This document shows, piece after piece, positions 24,099 to 31,899 of a DNA stretch of 64,000 nucleotides. Each line of letters starts with the position of its first letter. The stretch's first letter is position 1. The position numbers and the translations under genes were made by a program. Origin of the DNA: a virus; IMG/VR virus record IMGVR_UViG_3300042891_001130, positions 1-64,000 of that record; one strand, 5' to 3'. The notes below the pieces were generated by a model that ran no database searches, was not told where the DNA came from, and worked only from the letters and a program-made list of their open reading frames with translations.

Positions 24099-24121
24099 TA
24101 CTTATTATTCAAGGAATAAAA

Positions 24122-24970
24122 ATGGCAAAAATTAAAGTTAGTGAACTATTTTATTCTATCCAGGGAGAAGGAAGATATATGGGCGTGCCTAGTGTGTTCT
24201 TAAGAACATTTGGGTGCAACTTTACCTGTGATGGATTTGGAATGCCTAAAGGAGAAAAATCAAATGAACGACACAATGTGGCAAGTCGTATTTCAGAGTT
24301 TAAACAGTATAGAGATTTACCTCTTGTTCATACCGGTTGTGATTCTTATGCTAGTTGGGATCCTAGGTTCAAAGACCTTTCACCTATGGTTGAAACGGAT
24401 GGCCTTGCGGAGGATATCGTCAACCTCTTACCATACAAAAGATGGACGAGGGAACATTTAGTCATTACTGGAGGCGAACCTCTTTTGGGATGGCAACGTG
24501 CTTATCCAGAGTTACTAGAACATCCAAAGATGCAGAGTCTTAAAGAAATTACATTCGAGACGAACGGTACTCAAAGATTAGACGAAAAATTTAAAAAATA
24601 TCTAAAAGAATGGCAAACTGCTAACCGTGATCGAGAAATTACTTTTAGTGTCAGTGCAAAACTTCCTGCAAGCGGTGAACTGTGGGAAGATGCAATTAAA
24701 CCAGATATTGTATATGATTATTCCACAGTCGGTTATACGTATCTTAAATTTGTCGTAGCCACAGAAGATGACATTAAAGATGCGTTAATGGCAATGGGAA
24801 AATTTAGAGACGAAGGTTTCCTTGGTGAAGTATATCTTATGCCTGTTGGAGGCGTCGAAAGTGTTTATAATTTAAATAATAAAAACGTAGCACTGGCATG
24901 TATGAAACACGGTCTTAGGTACAGTGATAGATTACAAGTACCGCTTTTTAAGAACGAGTGGGGAACTTAA
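24122..24970 (+). CDS. queE: 7-carboxy-7-deazaguanine synthase-like radical SAM enzyme
   Basis: The protein has 282 residues. QueE contracts 6-carboxytetrahydropterin to 7-carboxy-7-deazaguanine. 'SELFYSIQGEGRYMGVPSVFLRTFGCNFTC' in sequence matches QueE, followed by 'VITGGEPLLGW', 'TFETNGTQ' and 'FSVSAKL'. The cluster Cys are unusual: C32 and C36 fit CxxxC, but the third Cys comes at C73 in 'GCDSYASW', which aligns with the normal 'WCDTxYSW', leaving a 34-residue insertion. I recall the same form in marine phages. Together with the QueD-like and TGT-like genes it implies 7-deazaguanine synthesis; FolE and QueC are not in the window. Confidence 0.85.
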   Translation: MAKIKVSELFYSIQGEGRYMGVPSVFLRTFGCNFTCDGFGMPKGEKSNERHNVASRISEFKQYRDLPLVHTGCDSYASWDPRFKDLSPMVETDGLAEDIVNLLPYKRWTREHLVITGGEPLLGWQRAYPELLEHPKMQSLKEITFETNGTQRLDEKFKKYLKEWQTANRDREITFSVSAKLPASGELWEDAIKPDIVYDYSTVGYTYLKFVVATEDDIKDALMAMGKFRDEGFLGEVYLMPVGGVESVYNLNNKNVALACMKHGLRYSDRLQVPLFKNEWGT

Positions 24971-24971
24971 A

Positions 24972-25418
24972 ATGAATAAATTTATAGAAAAACTTTTTGG
25001 TATTGATAAAATCAAAGCAGAAACTGAAGCAAACATTCGTGCAGCAGAAGAAGCCAAAAAACAAGCAGAAGAAGCAATCGCCGCTGCTGAAACCGCAAAA
25101 GAAACAGAACGTTTAGCCAAATTAAGTCCAAAAGAGTTAGCAACAGAACGAAAAGAACCCTGGGTTGCGGTTTTAGATACCCATGTAAATAAAGATAATC
25201 TCAGAAACGGTTTTTTTGAACTTGACTGGAATGAATATTTTGTGTTATCGTTACGTGAATCTGGTTACACCGGAGAAACTGAAGAAGCAGTAGTAGATCA
25301 ATGGTTTCAGGAACTATGTAAAAACATAGGATCAGAATCCGGTGTTAACATGGAAAGAAGAGGAAGTGGCTATGTCAATCGAGCACTTCGTGATGATGGT
25401 ATGACTGAGGTTTATTAA
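24972..25418 (+). CDS. Conserved coiled-coil protein
   Basis: The protein has 148 residues. I use ATG 24972, one base after the queE stop; the in-frame start at 24924 would lie inside queE. Residues 12-50 are an Ala/Glu/Lys-rich coiled coil. The C-terminal part is compact: 'KEPWVAVLDTHVNKDN', 'RNGFFELDWNEYFVLSLRESGY', 'DQWFQELCKNI', ending in 'RRGSGYVNRAL'. I recall this protein in marine T4-like phages with no assigned role. The stop overlaps the start of the exonuclease gene. Confidence 0.6.
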   Translation: MNKFIEKLFGIDKIKAETEANIRAAEEAKKQAEEAIAAAETAKETERLAKLSPKELATERKEPWVAVLDTHVNKDNLRNGFFELDWNEYFVLSLRESGYTGETEEAVVDQWFQELCKNIGSESGVNMERRGSGYVNRALRDDGMTEVY

Positions 25419-26404
25419 TGGCTACATATATTCTTGTCGATACTGCTAATACTTTTTTTAGAGCACGCCATGTTGTTAGAGGCAGTCTCGAAGATAAAGT
25501 GGGCATGAGTCTCCATACTGTATTTGGTAGTATTAGAAAAGCATGGAGAGATTTTAACGGCGATCATGTTGTCTTTTTCCTAGAAGGGAGATCATGGCGT
25601 AAAGATTTTTACGAACCCTATAAAAGGCAGCGTTCAGAAGCAAGAGCAGCACTATCTCCTAGAGAAGCAGAAGAAGATCGTACCTTTTGGGAAACATTTG
25701 ATCAATTTAAAGATTTTGTTATCAACAAGACAAACTGCACAGTATTGCATAATCAGCAACTAGAAGCAGACGATCTTATTGCTGGCTGGATTCGTTTTCA
25801 TCCTAAAGATACACACATTATCATCAGTACAGACGGCGATTTCGCGCAATTAATTGCACCGAATGTAAAACAATATAATGGTGTAACTGGAGTTACTACT
25901 ACACATGAAGGATACTTCGACGAAAAAAATCGCCCTGTTGTAGATAAAAAAACAAAGCAAATTAAACCGGCTCCGGATCCCGAATGGTTACTTTTTGAAA
26001 AATGTATGAGGGGTGACACTAGCGATAACATTTTTAGTGCGTATCCGGGTGTAAGAGAAAAAGGAACAAAGAATAAAGTTGGTCTAAGAGATGCGTTTGC
26101 AGATAGAAACAGCAAAGGATGGGCATGGAACAATCTCATGCTACAGAAATGGATTGATCACGAAGGGGTTGAGCATCGTGTGCTAGACGATTACTATCGC
26201 AATGTTAAACTTTGTGACCTTAAGGCCCAGCCTGATGATATTCAGAAAATCATCGACGATACCATTATTGCAAATAAAAATTCAAAAAATGTTGAACAGG
26301 TGGGGATTAGACTTTTGAAGTTCTGTTCAACATATGATCTTCAAAAAATTAGTGAGCAAATACAAAGTTATTCAGAACCGTTGAATGCGAGGTATACCAC
26401 ATGA
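25418..26404 (+). CDS. rnh: FEN-family RNase H / 5'-3' exonuclease
   Basis: The protein has 328 residues; T4 RNase H has 305. It removes RNA primers and trims flaps during lagging-strand synthesis. Metal-site motifs are 'ILVDTANTFFRARH' (D8), 'HVVFFLEGRSWRKDFYEPYKRQR', 'LEADDLIAGW' (about 112-121) and 'IISTDGDFAQL' (about 132-142), with a later 'CMRGDTSDNI'. These are the ordered acidic clusters of the 5' nuclease family. The start overlaps the previous stop (TAATG). Confidence 0.85.
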   Translation: MATYILVDTANTFFRARHVVRGSLEDKVGMSLHTVFGSIRKAWRDFNGDHVVFFLEGRSWRKDFYEPYKRQRSEARAALSPREAEEDRTFWETFDQFKDFVINKTNCTVLHNQQLEADDLIAGWIRFHPKDTHIIISTDGDFAQLIAPNVKQYNGVTGVTTTHEGYFDEKNRPVVDKKTKQIKPAPDPEWLLFEKCMRGDTSDNIFSAYPGVREKGTKNKVGLRDAFADRNSKGWAWNNLMLQKWIDHEGVEHRVLDDYYRNVKLCDLKAQPDDIQKIIDDTIIANKNSKNVEQVGIRLLKFCSTYDLQKISEQIQSYSEPLNARYTT

Positions 26405-26868
26405 TTATTTCAAAAAATATTGTCCCAAACAAAGAATGGATTTTAGAAGACGAACAAGGAAAAATTGGATCTATTTCAAAAAAGAAAAAAGGTTACGACT
26501 TTCTTAGAAAAGGTCAAAAATTTGAATTTAAAAATCTAAACGAAATCAAAAAAGAGTTAGGAATACAAACATTAGAAAATTCTAACCCTTCTCCTTGTGT
26601 AGAAGAAAAGTACGAAATTTACGACTATCCGTGTAGTTCCAAACCGTTTAATCCTTTATACAACATACGAAAAAAATTACCGTTATTTTCTAAAAGCAAT
26701 AAAAGTAAAAGCCAATATTGTGCAGGATATTATTTGGTAAAATTTAGAAAAGGATGGGTAAAAAGTTTTTGTCCAAAATTAATTACTATAGAACGATATC
26801 AGCATCACGGTCCATTTAAAACAGATACTGATACAAAACTATTTTTAAACAAAATTAATAAAATATGA
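26401..26868 (+). CDS. Conserved basic hypothetical protein
   Basis: The protein has 155 residues and overlaps the exonuclease gene by four bases. It has a lysine-rich N-terminal half and a conserved-looking C-terminal half: 'YDYPCSSKPFNPLYNIRKKL', 'SKSQYCAGYYLVKFRKGWVKSFCPKL', then 'HHGPFKT'. Three Cys and many aromatics suggest a folded nucleic-acid-binding domain. I recall it next to replication genes in marine T4-like phages. The function is unknown. Confidence 0.55.
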   Translation: MIISKNIVPNKEWILEDEQGKIGSISKKKKGYDFLRKGQKFEFKNLNEIKKELGIQTLENSNPSPCVEEKYEIYDYPCSSKPFNPLYNIRKKLPLFSKSNKSKSQYCAGYYLVKFRKGWVKSFCPKLITIERYQHHGPFKTDTDTKLFLNKINKI

Positions 26869-27086
26869 AACATCTAAATACTTTACCAATTGAAGATTTT
26901 TTAGATAAAGCAAGGATTGCTATTAAATCAAATCAAAAATCAATCACTTTAACTTTGCAAGAAGTTATCAATTTACAAAGTAGTTTAGCAATTGTAATGA
27001 CAAAATTAGCAGGTGATTTAGATCAAAAAGCATCGACTCCTACACCTAGTATGGTCCAAATAAAAATGGACGGCGGAAAATTCTAA
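26865..27086 (+). CDS. Small hypothetical protein
   Basis: The protein has 73 residues and overlaps its upstream neighbour by four bases. The N-terminal 50 residues are one or two amphipathic helices ('IEDFLDKARIAIKSNQK', 'LTLQEVINLQSSLAIVMTKL') followed by a short flexible tail. No family is recognised; the operon link to the exonuclease gene supports that it is translated. Confidence 0.5.
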   Translation: MKHLNTLPIEDFLDKARIAIKSNQKSITLTLQEVINLQSSLAIVMTKLAGDLDQKASTPTPSMVQIKMDGGKF

Positions 27087-27094
27087 TTATACAT

Positions 27095-27131
27095 AATAAA
27101 TATACACGTACTTTTTGGAGATACGTGTATA
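27095..27131 (+). promoter_or_regulatory. Late-promoter box overlapping a 10-bp hairpin at a start site
   Basis: AATAAATA (27095-27102) is a T4-late-like box. TATACACGTA (27101-27110) pairs perfectly with TACGTGTATA (27122-27131) around an 11-base loop containing the ribosome site TTTGGAG; ATG follows at 27134. Read-through mRNA would carry the full hairpin at the start site. Initiation about six bases after the box (near 27108) would delete most of its left arm. Confidence 0.65.
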
Positions 27132-27133
27132 CT

Positions 27134-27433
27134 ATGAGCCGCCCAAAACCAAAAATTTTATTAGAGATTGTAAATAAGAAAAATTATAAAACAGATCAAG
27201 TTTTAGAATCCGATGCCATTTGGGCTGTTTTTTACAAAGGTAAACCAATAAATTTAAAAACTTCAAGTTTGTTAGGGGAATCTACGGGTCCAAAATACAA
27301 AAAAGTTAGTTTTTCAAATAGTGGTCATGCCTTCAATTTGGCTGAAAAATTAAATAAAATATTTGATACAGACGAGTTTTCTGTTTATAAGTTAACTACT
27401 GGTCAAAAAATTAATAATGAATCCGAAATTTAA
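27134..27433 (+). CDS. Conserved hypothetical protein behind a regulatory hairpin
   Basis: The protein has 99 residues. ATG 27134 is preferred; GTG 27125 in the same frame lies inside the hairpin arm and too close to the ribosome site. The protein is basic, with 'SDAIWAVFYKGKPINLKTSS' and 'GPKYKKVSFSNSGHAFNLAEKLNKIF'. I recall relatives in marine T4-like phages. The function is unknown. It overlaps the next gene by 17 bases. Confidence 0.6.
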   Translation: MSRPKPKILLEIVNKKNYKTDQVLESDAIWAVFYKGKPINLKTSSLLGESTGPKYKKVSFSNSGHAFNLAEKLNKIFDTDEFSVYKLTTGQKINNESEI

Positions 27434-27815
27434 TATAACCACACTAATAGCAAAAATTTTAAATCTTCCCTGTGACGAAAAAAATATAAAAAAATATACT
27501 CGAGTATGGTGGGTAAACCCAAGAGACAAACGAACTGGAGGTCTTCAACTTACCGAAAAAGGGTTTGAAGTATTCCAAAAGTCAAATATAAAACACTACG
27601 AAATAGTATTAGAATCTCCAATTATATACACAAACAGTATGATAGTTTGGTTAGACAACAAAATAGATTGTCCTTACTTTTTAACTAATAAAAAAATATT
27701 TGTATTTGGTGAAAAAACTGCTGTCCAATTGTTATTGTTTTCCGGAGACTTAAACAAAATGAAACGGGCTCAAGACAGATTTCAGCAAAAAGTCCTTGAC
27801 AATTCGTTGCGGTGA
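27417..27815 (+). CDS. Conserved hypothetical protein
   Basis: The protein has 132 residues. Distinct blocks are 'KKYTRVWWVNPRDKRTGGLQLTEKGFEVF', split here by a Trp pair, and 'IVWLDNKIDCPYFLTNKKIFVFGEKTAVQLLLFSGDL'. I recall the same blocks in marine T4-like phages. The aromatic, basic N-terminal block could bind nucleic acid; no catalytic motif is seen. The moxR promoter overlaps its last codons. Confidence 0.6.
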   Translation: MNPKFNITTLIAKILNLPCDEKNIKKYTRVWWVNPRDKRTGGLQLTEKGFEVFQKSNIKHYEIVLESPIIYTNSMIVWLDNKIDCPYFLTNKKIFVFGEKTAVQLLLFSGDLNKMKRAQDRFQQKVLDNSLR

Positions 27816-27824
27816 CGCTAATAT
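27796..27824 (+). promoter_or_regulatory. Sigma70-like promoter of moxR-like gene
   Basis: A perfect TTGACA (27796-27801) is followed after 17 bp by TAATAT (27819-27824), with an overlapping TATAAT at 27822-27827. The start codon is at 27858 with AGAAGG before it. Confidence 0.65.
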
Positions 27825-27857
27825 AATAAAACAAACTTAAACTTTAGAAGGTGTTTT

Positions 27858-28943
27858 ATGGCAAAAGAAGCAATGTCTGCTAACAGAACTGTCAGCCCTA
27901 ACGAAGCAAAATTTGCTCTTCGTAAGGCTATTAAAAAGCAACGTCCAATTTTCATGTGGGGTCCTCCAGGTATTGGTAAATCTGATATTATTAAACAACT
28001 CGGAGACGAACAAGGTCGTGAAGTTGTCGACGTTAGATTAAGTCTATGGGAACCTACTGACATTAAGGGCATTCCTTATTACAACAGTCAATTGAACTCT
28101 ATGAGTTGGGCTCCTCCTGCAGAACTTCCTACTGATCCAGAATCTACTGCTATTCTATTCCTAGACGAACTCAACTCTGCGGCTCCTGCTACTCAGGCTG
28201 CTGCTTATCAACTAATTTTGAACCGTAGAGTTGGAACATATGTTTTGCCAAAAGGCGTGGCAATTGTTGCTGCCGGAAATAGAGAAACTGACAAAGGTGT
28301 TACATATCGTATGCCTGCACCGCTGGCTAATAGATTTGTTCATATCGAACTTCGTGTTGATTTTGATGATTGGCACCAATGGGCTGTTATGAATCGTCTG
28401 CATGAACAAGTTGTTGGTTACATCGGCTTTGCCAAGCAAGATCTTTACGATTTTGATCCAAGGAGCGCCAGTAAGGCTTTTGCTACTCCTCGTTCTTGGA
28501 GTTTTGTTAGTGAACTTCTCGAAGACGACGACGTTAGCGAAAATACATTAACCGATCTTGTAGCAGGTGCTATTGGAGAAGGGCTTGCTGTTAAGTTTAT
28601 GGCTCACCGTAAGGTTGCCAAACAAATGCCTAAGCCCGAAGATATCCTTAAAGGTAAAGTTAAAAAGTTCGAAATTAAAGAAATTTCTGCAATGTATTCT
28701 TTGACCATTAGTCTTTGCTACGAACTACAAGAAGCAGACAAGAAAAAAGTCATTGAGTGGGACGAAATGGCTGATAATTTCTTTGGATTTATGATGAACA
28801 ATTTCCCAACTGAACTTGTTGTTATGGGTGCTAAGGTTGCTTTAACTAATTATCAACTTCCGTTTGATGCTAGCAAACTAAGCAATTTTGATAAATTCCA
28901 CGACAAATACGGAAAATATATTATCCAAGCAATGGAAGGTTAA
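27858..28943 (+). CDS. MoxR-family AAA+ ATPase
   Basis: The protein has 361 residues. MoxR ATPases act as chaperones that remodel or insert metal cofactors into partners and are typically paired with a VWA protein, as here. Walker A is 'GPPGIGKS' (35-42), Walker B 'LFLDELN' (100-106), with sensor-like 'GIAIVAAGNRETDKG' and an arginine-bearing 'MPAPLANRFVHIEL' further on. A terminator follows directly, and the VWA gene has its own promoter. The client in the infected cell is unknown. Confidence 0.85.
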   Translation: MAKEAMSANRTVSPNEAKFALRKAIKKQRPIFMWGPPGIGKSDIIKQLGDEQGREVVDVRLSLWEPTDIKGIPYYNSQLNSMSWAPPAELPTDPESTAILFLDELNSAAPATQAAAYQLILNRRVGTYVLPKGVAIVAAGNRETDKGVTYRMPAPLANRFVHIELRVDFDDWHQWAVMNRLHEQVVGYIGFAKQDLYDFDPRSASKAFATPRSWSFVSELLEDDDVSENTLTDLVAGAIGEGLAVKFMAHRKVAKQMPKPEDILKGKVKKFEIKEISAMYSLTISLCYELQEADKKKVIEWDEMADNFFGFMMNNFPTELVVMGAKVALTNYQLPFDASKLSNFDKFHDKYGKYIIQAMEG

Positions 28944-28944
28944 T

Positions 28945-28968
28945 AAAAAGGCCCTGCAGGGCCTTTTT
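28945..28968. terminator. Rho-independent terminator
   Basis: GGCCC (28950-28954), a four-base loop TGCA and GGGCC (28959-28963) are flanked by A5 and T5. It separates the MoxR and VWA genes and could act on either strand. Confidence 0.85.
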
Positions 28969-28970
28969 AA

Positions 28971-28999
28971 TTGACTTTAAATAAAAAAACTTATATAAT
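28971..28999 (+). promoter_or_regulatory. Sigma70-like promoter of VWA gene
   Basis: TTGACT (28971-28976) and TATAAT (28994-28999) are spaced exactly 17 bp, immediately after the terminator; ACAGGAGAA precedes the start at 29025. One of the clearest promoters of the window. Confidence 0.75.
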
Positions 29000-29024
29000 G
29001 TATTATGTCTAACAGGAGAAATTT

Positions 29025-30278
29025 ATGTCGTCAGTGATGAAACAAGAACGCCAAAAAAATCAAGATTGGGTCGGAAAAAAATTTAATGAATCTGAAAAAG
29101 CAAAAATTCTTGATAAACTAATTACTGCTCGTGTGGGATTGTTGCTTCGCCATCCCTTTTTTGGTAATTTGGCCACTCGCATGAAATTAGTAGATGCCAG
29201 TGACTGGTGTCCAACGCTGGCTACTGACGGTCGCAATTTTTACTTTAATTACGGGTTTGTTAATAAATTGACTCCAAAAGAATGCGAATTTGGTTTCGCA
29301 CACGAAGTACTTCATAATGTGTTTGACCATATTGGACGTCGCGAAGGAAGAGATCCTCGACTGTCTAATATTGCCGCAGACTTTGCAGTTAATCAAATTC
29401 TTGTAGATGAAAAAATTGGAAGTGTTCCGAAATGGATACAAATTTTTCAACTTGACAAATATCGAGGAAAGGCCTACGAAGAAATTTATTCAGACCTTTA
29501 CGATAATGCTGAAAAAATTAATATCGACGAACTTGGAGAATTGCTAGACGAACATTTAGACGGTGAGGGCGACGACGGAGATGGAGATGATGGCAATGAC
29601 GGAAAAGGTAAACGTCCAAAATTGACTCCAGAAGAACGTAAAGCAATTAGAGACGAAATTAAAGAAGCAATGGTAGCAGCCGCGCAAAGTGCAGGCGCTG
29701 GTAGGGTTCCAGCAGGTGTTGCTCGCCTTATTAAAGACTTTACTGAGCCGAAGATGGATTGGAGACAATTACTTCGAATGAATATTCAAAGTATTCTAAA
29801 AAGTAATTTTAGTTTTGCCCGTCCAAATCGTAAAAGTCAACATTCAGGTGCTATCCTTCCGGGCATGATGAACGAAGAAACTATCGATGTTTCTGTTGCT
29901 ATTGATATGTCTGGAAGTATTTCAGACGTCCAAGCAAAAGATTTTATCAGCGAAGTAAAAGGAATCATGGATGAATACGTAGATTTTAAACTGGATATTT
30001 GGTGCTTTGATACCGAAGTTTATAACTATGCAAAATTCACTGGTGATAACGCAGATGAAATTGTTTCTTATGAAGTTAAAGGCGGGGGCGGAACTGACTT
30101 TGAAGCAAACTGGGGGTTTATGAAGAACGAAAACATCACTCCCAAAAAATTCATTATGTTTACTGACGGCTATCCTTGTGGAAGTTGGGGTGACGAAGAT
30201 TACTGCGATACCCTTTTTGTAATTCACGGAAACGAATCTATTATTGCTCCATTTGGTCAAACTGCATATTATAAATAA
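29025..30278 (+). CDS. VWA-like protein with N-terminal metallopeptidase-type motif
   Basis: The protein has 417 residues. 'HEVLHNVFDH' (93-102) reads as HExxHxxxxH, the zinc site of DUF2201-type domains. Residues 178-196 are an acidic Gly/Asp-rich linker. The C-terminal VWA domain has the MIDAS 'DMSGS' (294-298), then 'GGGGTDF' and 'FTDGYPCG'. MoxR and VWA proteins form complexes in bacteria, so the pair with the upstream ATPase is probably functional. Whether the zinc site is catalytic is not known for the family. The stop lies in a TATAAATA box for the next gene. Confidence 0.85.
   Translation: MSSVMKQERQKNQDWVGKKFNESEKAKILDKLITARVGLLLRHPFFGNLATRMKLVDASDWCPTLATDGRNFYFNYGFVNKLTPKECEFGFAHEVLHNVFDHIGRREGRDPRLSNIAADFAVNQILVDEKIGSVPKWIQIFQLDKYRGKAYEEIYSDLYDNAEKINIDELGELLDEHLDGEGDDGDGDDGNDGKGKRPKLTPEERKAIRDEIKEAMVAAAQSAGAGRVPAGVARLIKDFTEPKMDWRQLLRMNIQSILKSNFSFARPNRKSQHSGAILPGMMNEETIDVSVAIDMSGSISDVQAKDFISEVKGIMDEYVDFKLDIWCFDTEVYNYAKFTGDNADEIVSYEVKGGGGTDFEANWGFMKNENITPKKFIMFTDGYPCGSWGDEDYCDTLFVIHGNESIIAPFGQTAYYK
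30270..30277 (+). promoter_or_regulatory. Candidate late promoter, exact TATAAATA
   Basis: The box is identical to the T4 late consensus and lies 13 bases before ATG 30291, overlapping the last codons of the VWA gene. Confidence 0.5.
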
Positions 30279-30290
30279 ACTAGGTATATT

Positions 30291-30578
30291 ATGCCATTAA
30301 ATAGGGGAAAAATAAATCCATTAAATGTTCTGGGTTTAAGAAAACTATCTTTTATCCCAGAACATTTTTCTAAAATATCTATTGATCACAAAACAGATAT
30401 CAAATTATTAGAACACTGGATTGAATATAACTTAAATAGCAGATATGGTATTCAACAGAGATTTAGCATAGATGATGACAGAAAAATGATCAATGTAATT
30501 GATATTGGATTAGAAGATCCGAGAGAATTAACTATGCTTACTGTAGGTTGTCAATACATACATAAAAAAAGGAACTAA
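30291..30578 (+). CDS. Conserved small hypothetical protein
   Basis: The protein has 95 residues, with 'PLNRGKINPLNVLGLRKLSF', 'LEHWIEYNLNSRYGI' and 'IGLEDPRELTMLTVGC'. I recall close relatives in marine T4-like phages next to similar genes. No catalytic motif is seen. It is followed after one base by the next gene of the same operon. Confidence 0.55.
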   Translation: MPLNRGKINPLNVLGLRKLSFIPEHFSKISIDHKTDIKLLEHWIEYNLNSRYGIQQRFSIDDDRKMINVIDIGLEDPRELTMLTVGCQYIHKKRN

Positions 30579-30579
30579 A

Positions 30580-30804
30580 ATGGAAAATTTAGATAATACA
30601 AAAAATACACCAGAAAATAAAACACCAGATTTAACAATTGCAGATCTTACAAATTTAAGAGCAGTGGTTGATGTTGCAGTAAGACGAGGTGCATTTAGTG
30701 CATCAGAAATTTCCGGTGTTGGTTCTGTCTATGATAAACTTAATGCATTTTTAAACGCATTACAGCAACCTAAGTCAGAAGAACCAAATAAAGCACCACA
30801 ATAA
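30580..30804 (+). CDS. Small hypothetical protein
   Basis: The protein has 74 residues: a Thr/Asn/Lys-rich disordered start, a helical core ('LTNLRAVVDVAVRRGAFSASEI', 'VYDKLNAFLNAL') and a charged tail. AAAGGAA precedes the start. The function is unknown. Confidence 0.55.
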   Translation: MENLDNTKNTPENKTPDLTIADLTNLRAVVDVAVRRGAFSASEISGVGSVYDKLNAFLNALQQPKSEEPNKAPQ

Positions 30805-30814
30805 GGAGAAATAA

Positions 30815-31420
30815 ATGAAACATGTGGGAAAAATGAAAAACAATGCAGCAAGAGTTGCAGTTGTTTTTAGAACATTGCCCGGAGAAGCAAATAATGCATT
30901 AGTAGTAGGAACTTCCGGACTTCCTGATGCATATCACGACTCTCTAATGAGTCTTATTGAAAGTGACACAGGTCAACAAGCAAATGAATTAGCAGATGTA
31001 TTAGCGTCCCGTCGTTTTCCAGATGGGGAAATAATGCTTCAATGGCTACATTCAAGAGGGCAACTGAAAAAGGTTCCCACTAGTTTAGTTTTAATGACTC
31101 CTAATACTCAAACTGCGATTCCATTGGACCAAGTAAATCAGGCTATTGCAGAAAGTAAAGGAATTCGTGTTGAAGATCTAGCAGTAGGTGAAAATTTAAC
31201 CGCAGTTGAATCAAAAACTACTGAAACCAAACCAACTCGTCAACGAGAAGAAATCATCGTCGATACTACGGAAACTACAACTCAAGACTCACCTATTACA
31301 CCTTCCGATCTTAGATCGATGGCTGACAAACTGTTTAAAGAAGCGCAGGCTCTTAGGAGAAAAGCAGACGAGATTGATCCGCCTGCAAAAAAAACAAAGA
31401 CAGTTAAAGCGGAAGCATGA
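30815..31420 (+). CDS. Conserved hypothetical protein, upstream of dihydrofolate reductase
   Basis: The protein has 201 residues with a strong ribosome site (AAGGAGA). The N-terminal ~125 residues are folded-looking: 'RVAVVFRTLPGEANNALVVG', 'LPDAYHDSLMSLIES', 'FPDGEIMLQWLHSRGQLKKVP'. A Thr/Glu-rich linker and a C-terminal helix with a Lys-rich end follow. I recall the first domain in marine phages, with unknown function. It overlaps folA by four bases. Confidence 0.55.
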   Translation: MKHVGKMKNNAARVAVVFRTLPGEANNALVVGTSGLPDAYHDSLMSLIESDTGQQANELADVLASRRFPDGEIMLQWLHSRGQLKKVPTSLVLMTPNTQTAIPLDQVNQAIAESKGIRVEDLAVGENLTAVESKTTETKPTRQREEIIVDTTETTTQDSPITPSDLRSMADKLFKEAQALRRKADEIDPPAKKTKTVKAEA

Positions 31421-31899
31421 TCAACTGTATAGTTGCAGTAGAACGCAACCAGGGCATTGGATTTGAAGGTCAAATGCCCTGGCCTCGCCTTACCGGCGAC
31501 ATGCGTTGGTTCAGAGAACAAACTACTGATCAAATTGTTATTATGGGTCGAAAAACTTGGGATAGTATTGGTGCAAAAATTTTGCCTAATAGAATTAACT
31601 TAGTGTTAAGTAGATCTAAAATTAAAGGTCCAGATTTTTGTTCAGACGACCCAGATAGACTTTTACAGTACTCTAGAATGTTTTATCCTTTTAAAGAAAT
31701 TTTTATCATCGGCGGAAGTGCCGTTTATCAGCATTATCTTGATATTGTAGATCGATTTTACGTTACAGAAATTGATGCAGATTATAAGTGTGATACATTC
31801 TTTGATTTAAATTATGTTCGAGAAAACTTTACAAAAATAAAAGAACATGCTACATTTAATGAACCAATCAAATACACAATAAAAGAATATAATTTATGA
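31417..31899 (+). CDS. folA: Dihydrofolate reductase
   Basis: The protein has 160 residues, the usual length. It regenerates tetrahydrofolate used up by thymidylate synthase. 'IVAVERNQGIGFEGQMPWPRLTGDMRWF' from residue 4, broken here by the flexible loop, 'VIMGRKTWDSIG', 'NLVLSR' and 'FIIGGSAVYQHYL' are all standard. The gene overlaps thyA by four bases, a common phage arrangement. Confidence 0.9.
   Translation: MINCIVAVERNQGIGFEGQMPWPRLTGDMRWFREQTTDQIVIMGRKTWDSIGAKILPNRINLVLSRSKIKGPDFCSDDPDRLLQYSRMFYPFKEIFIIGGSAVYQHYLDIVDRFYVTEIDADYKCDTFFDLNYVRENFTKIKEHATFNEPIKYTIKEYNL

Noticed and set aside
24924-24971. Longer start for the coiled-coil gene
   Set aside because: The extra 16 residues are read from inside the conserved end of queE; ATG 24972 follows the stop by one base.
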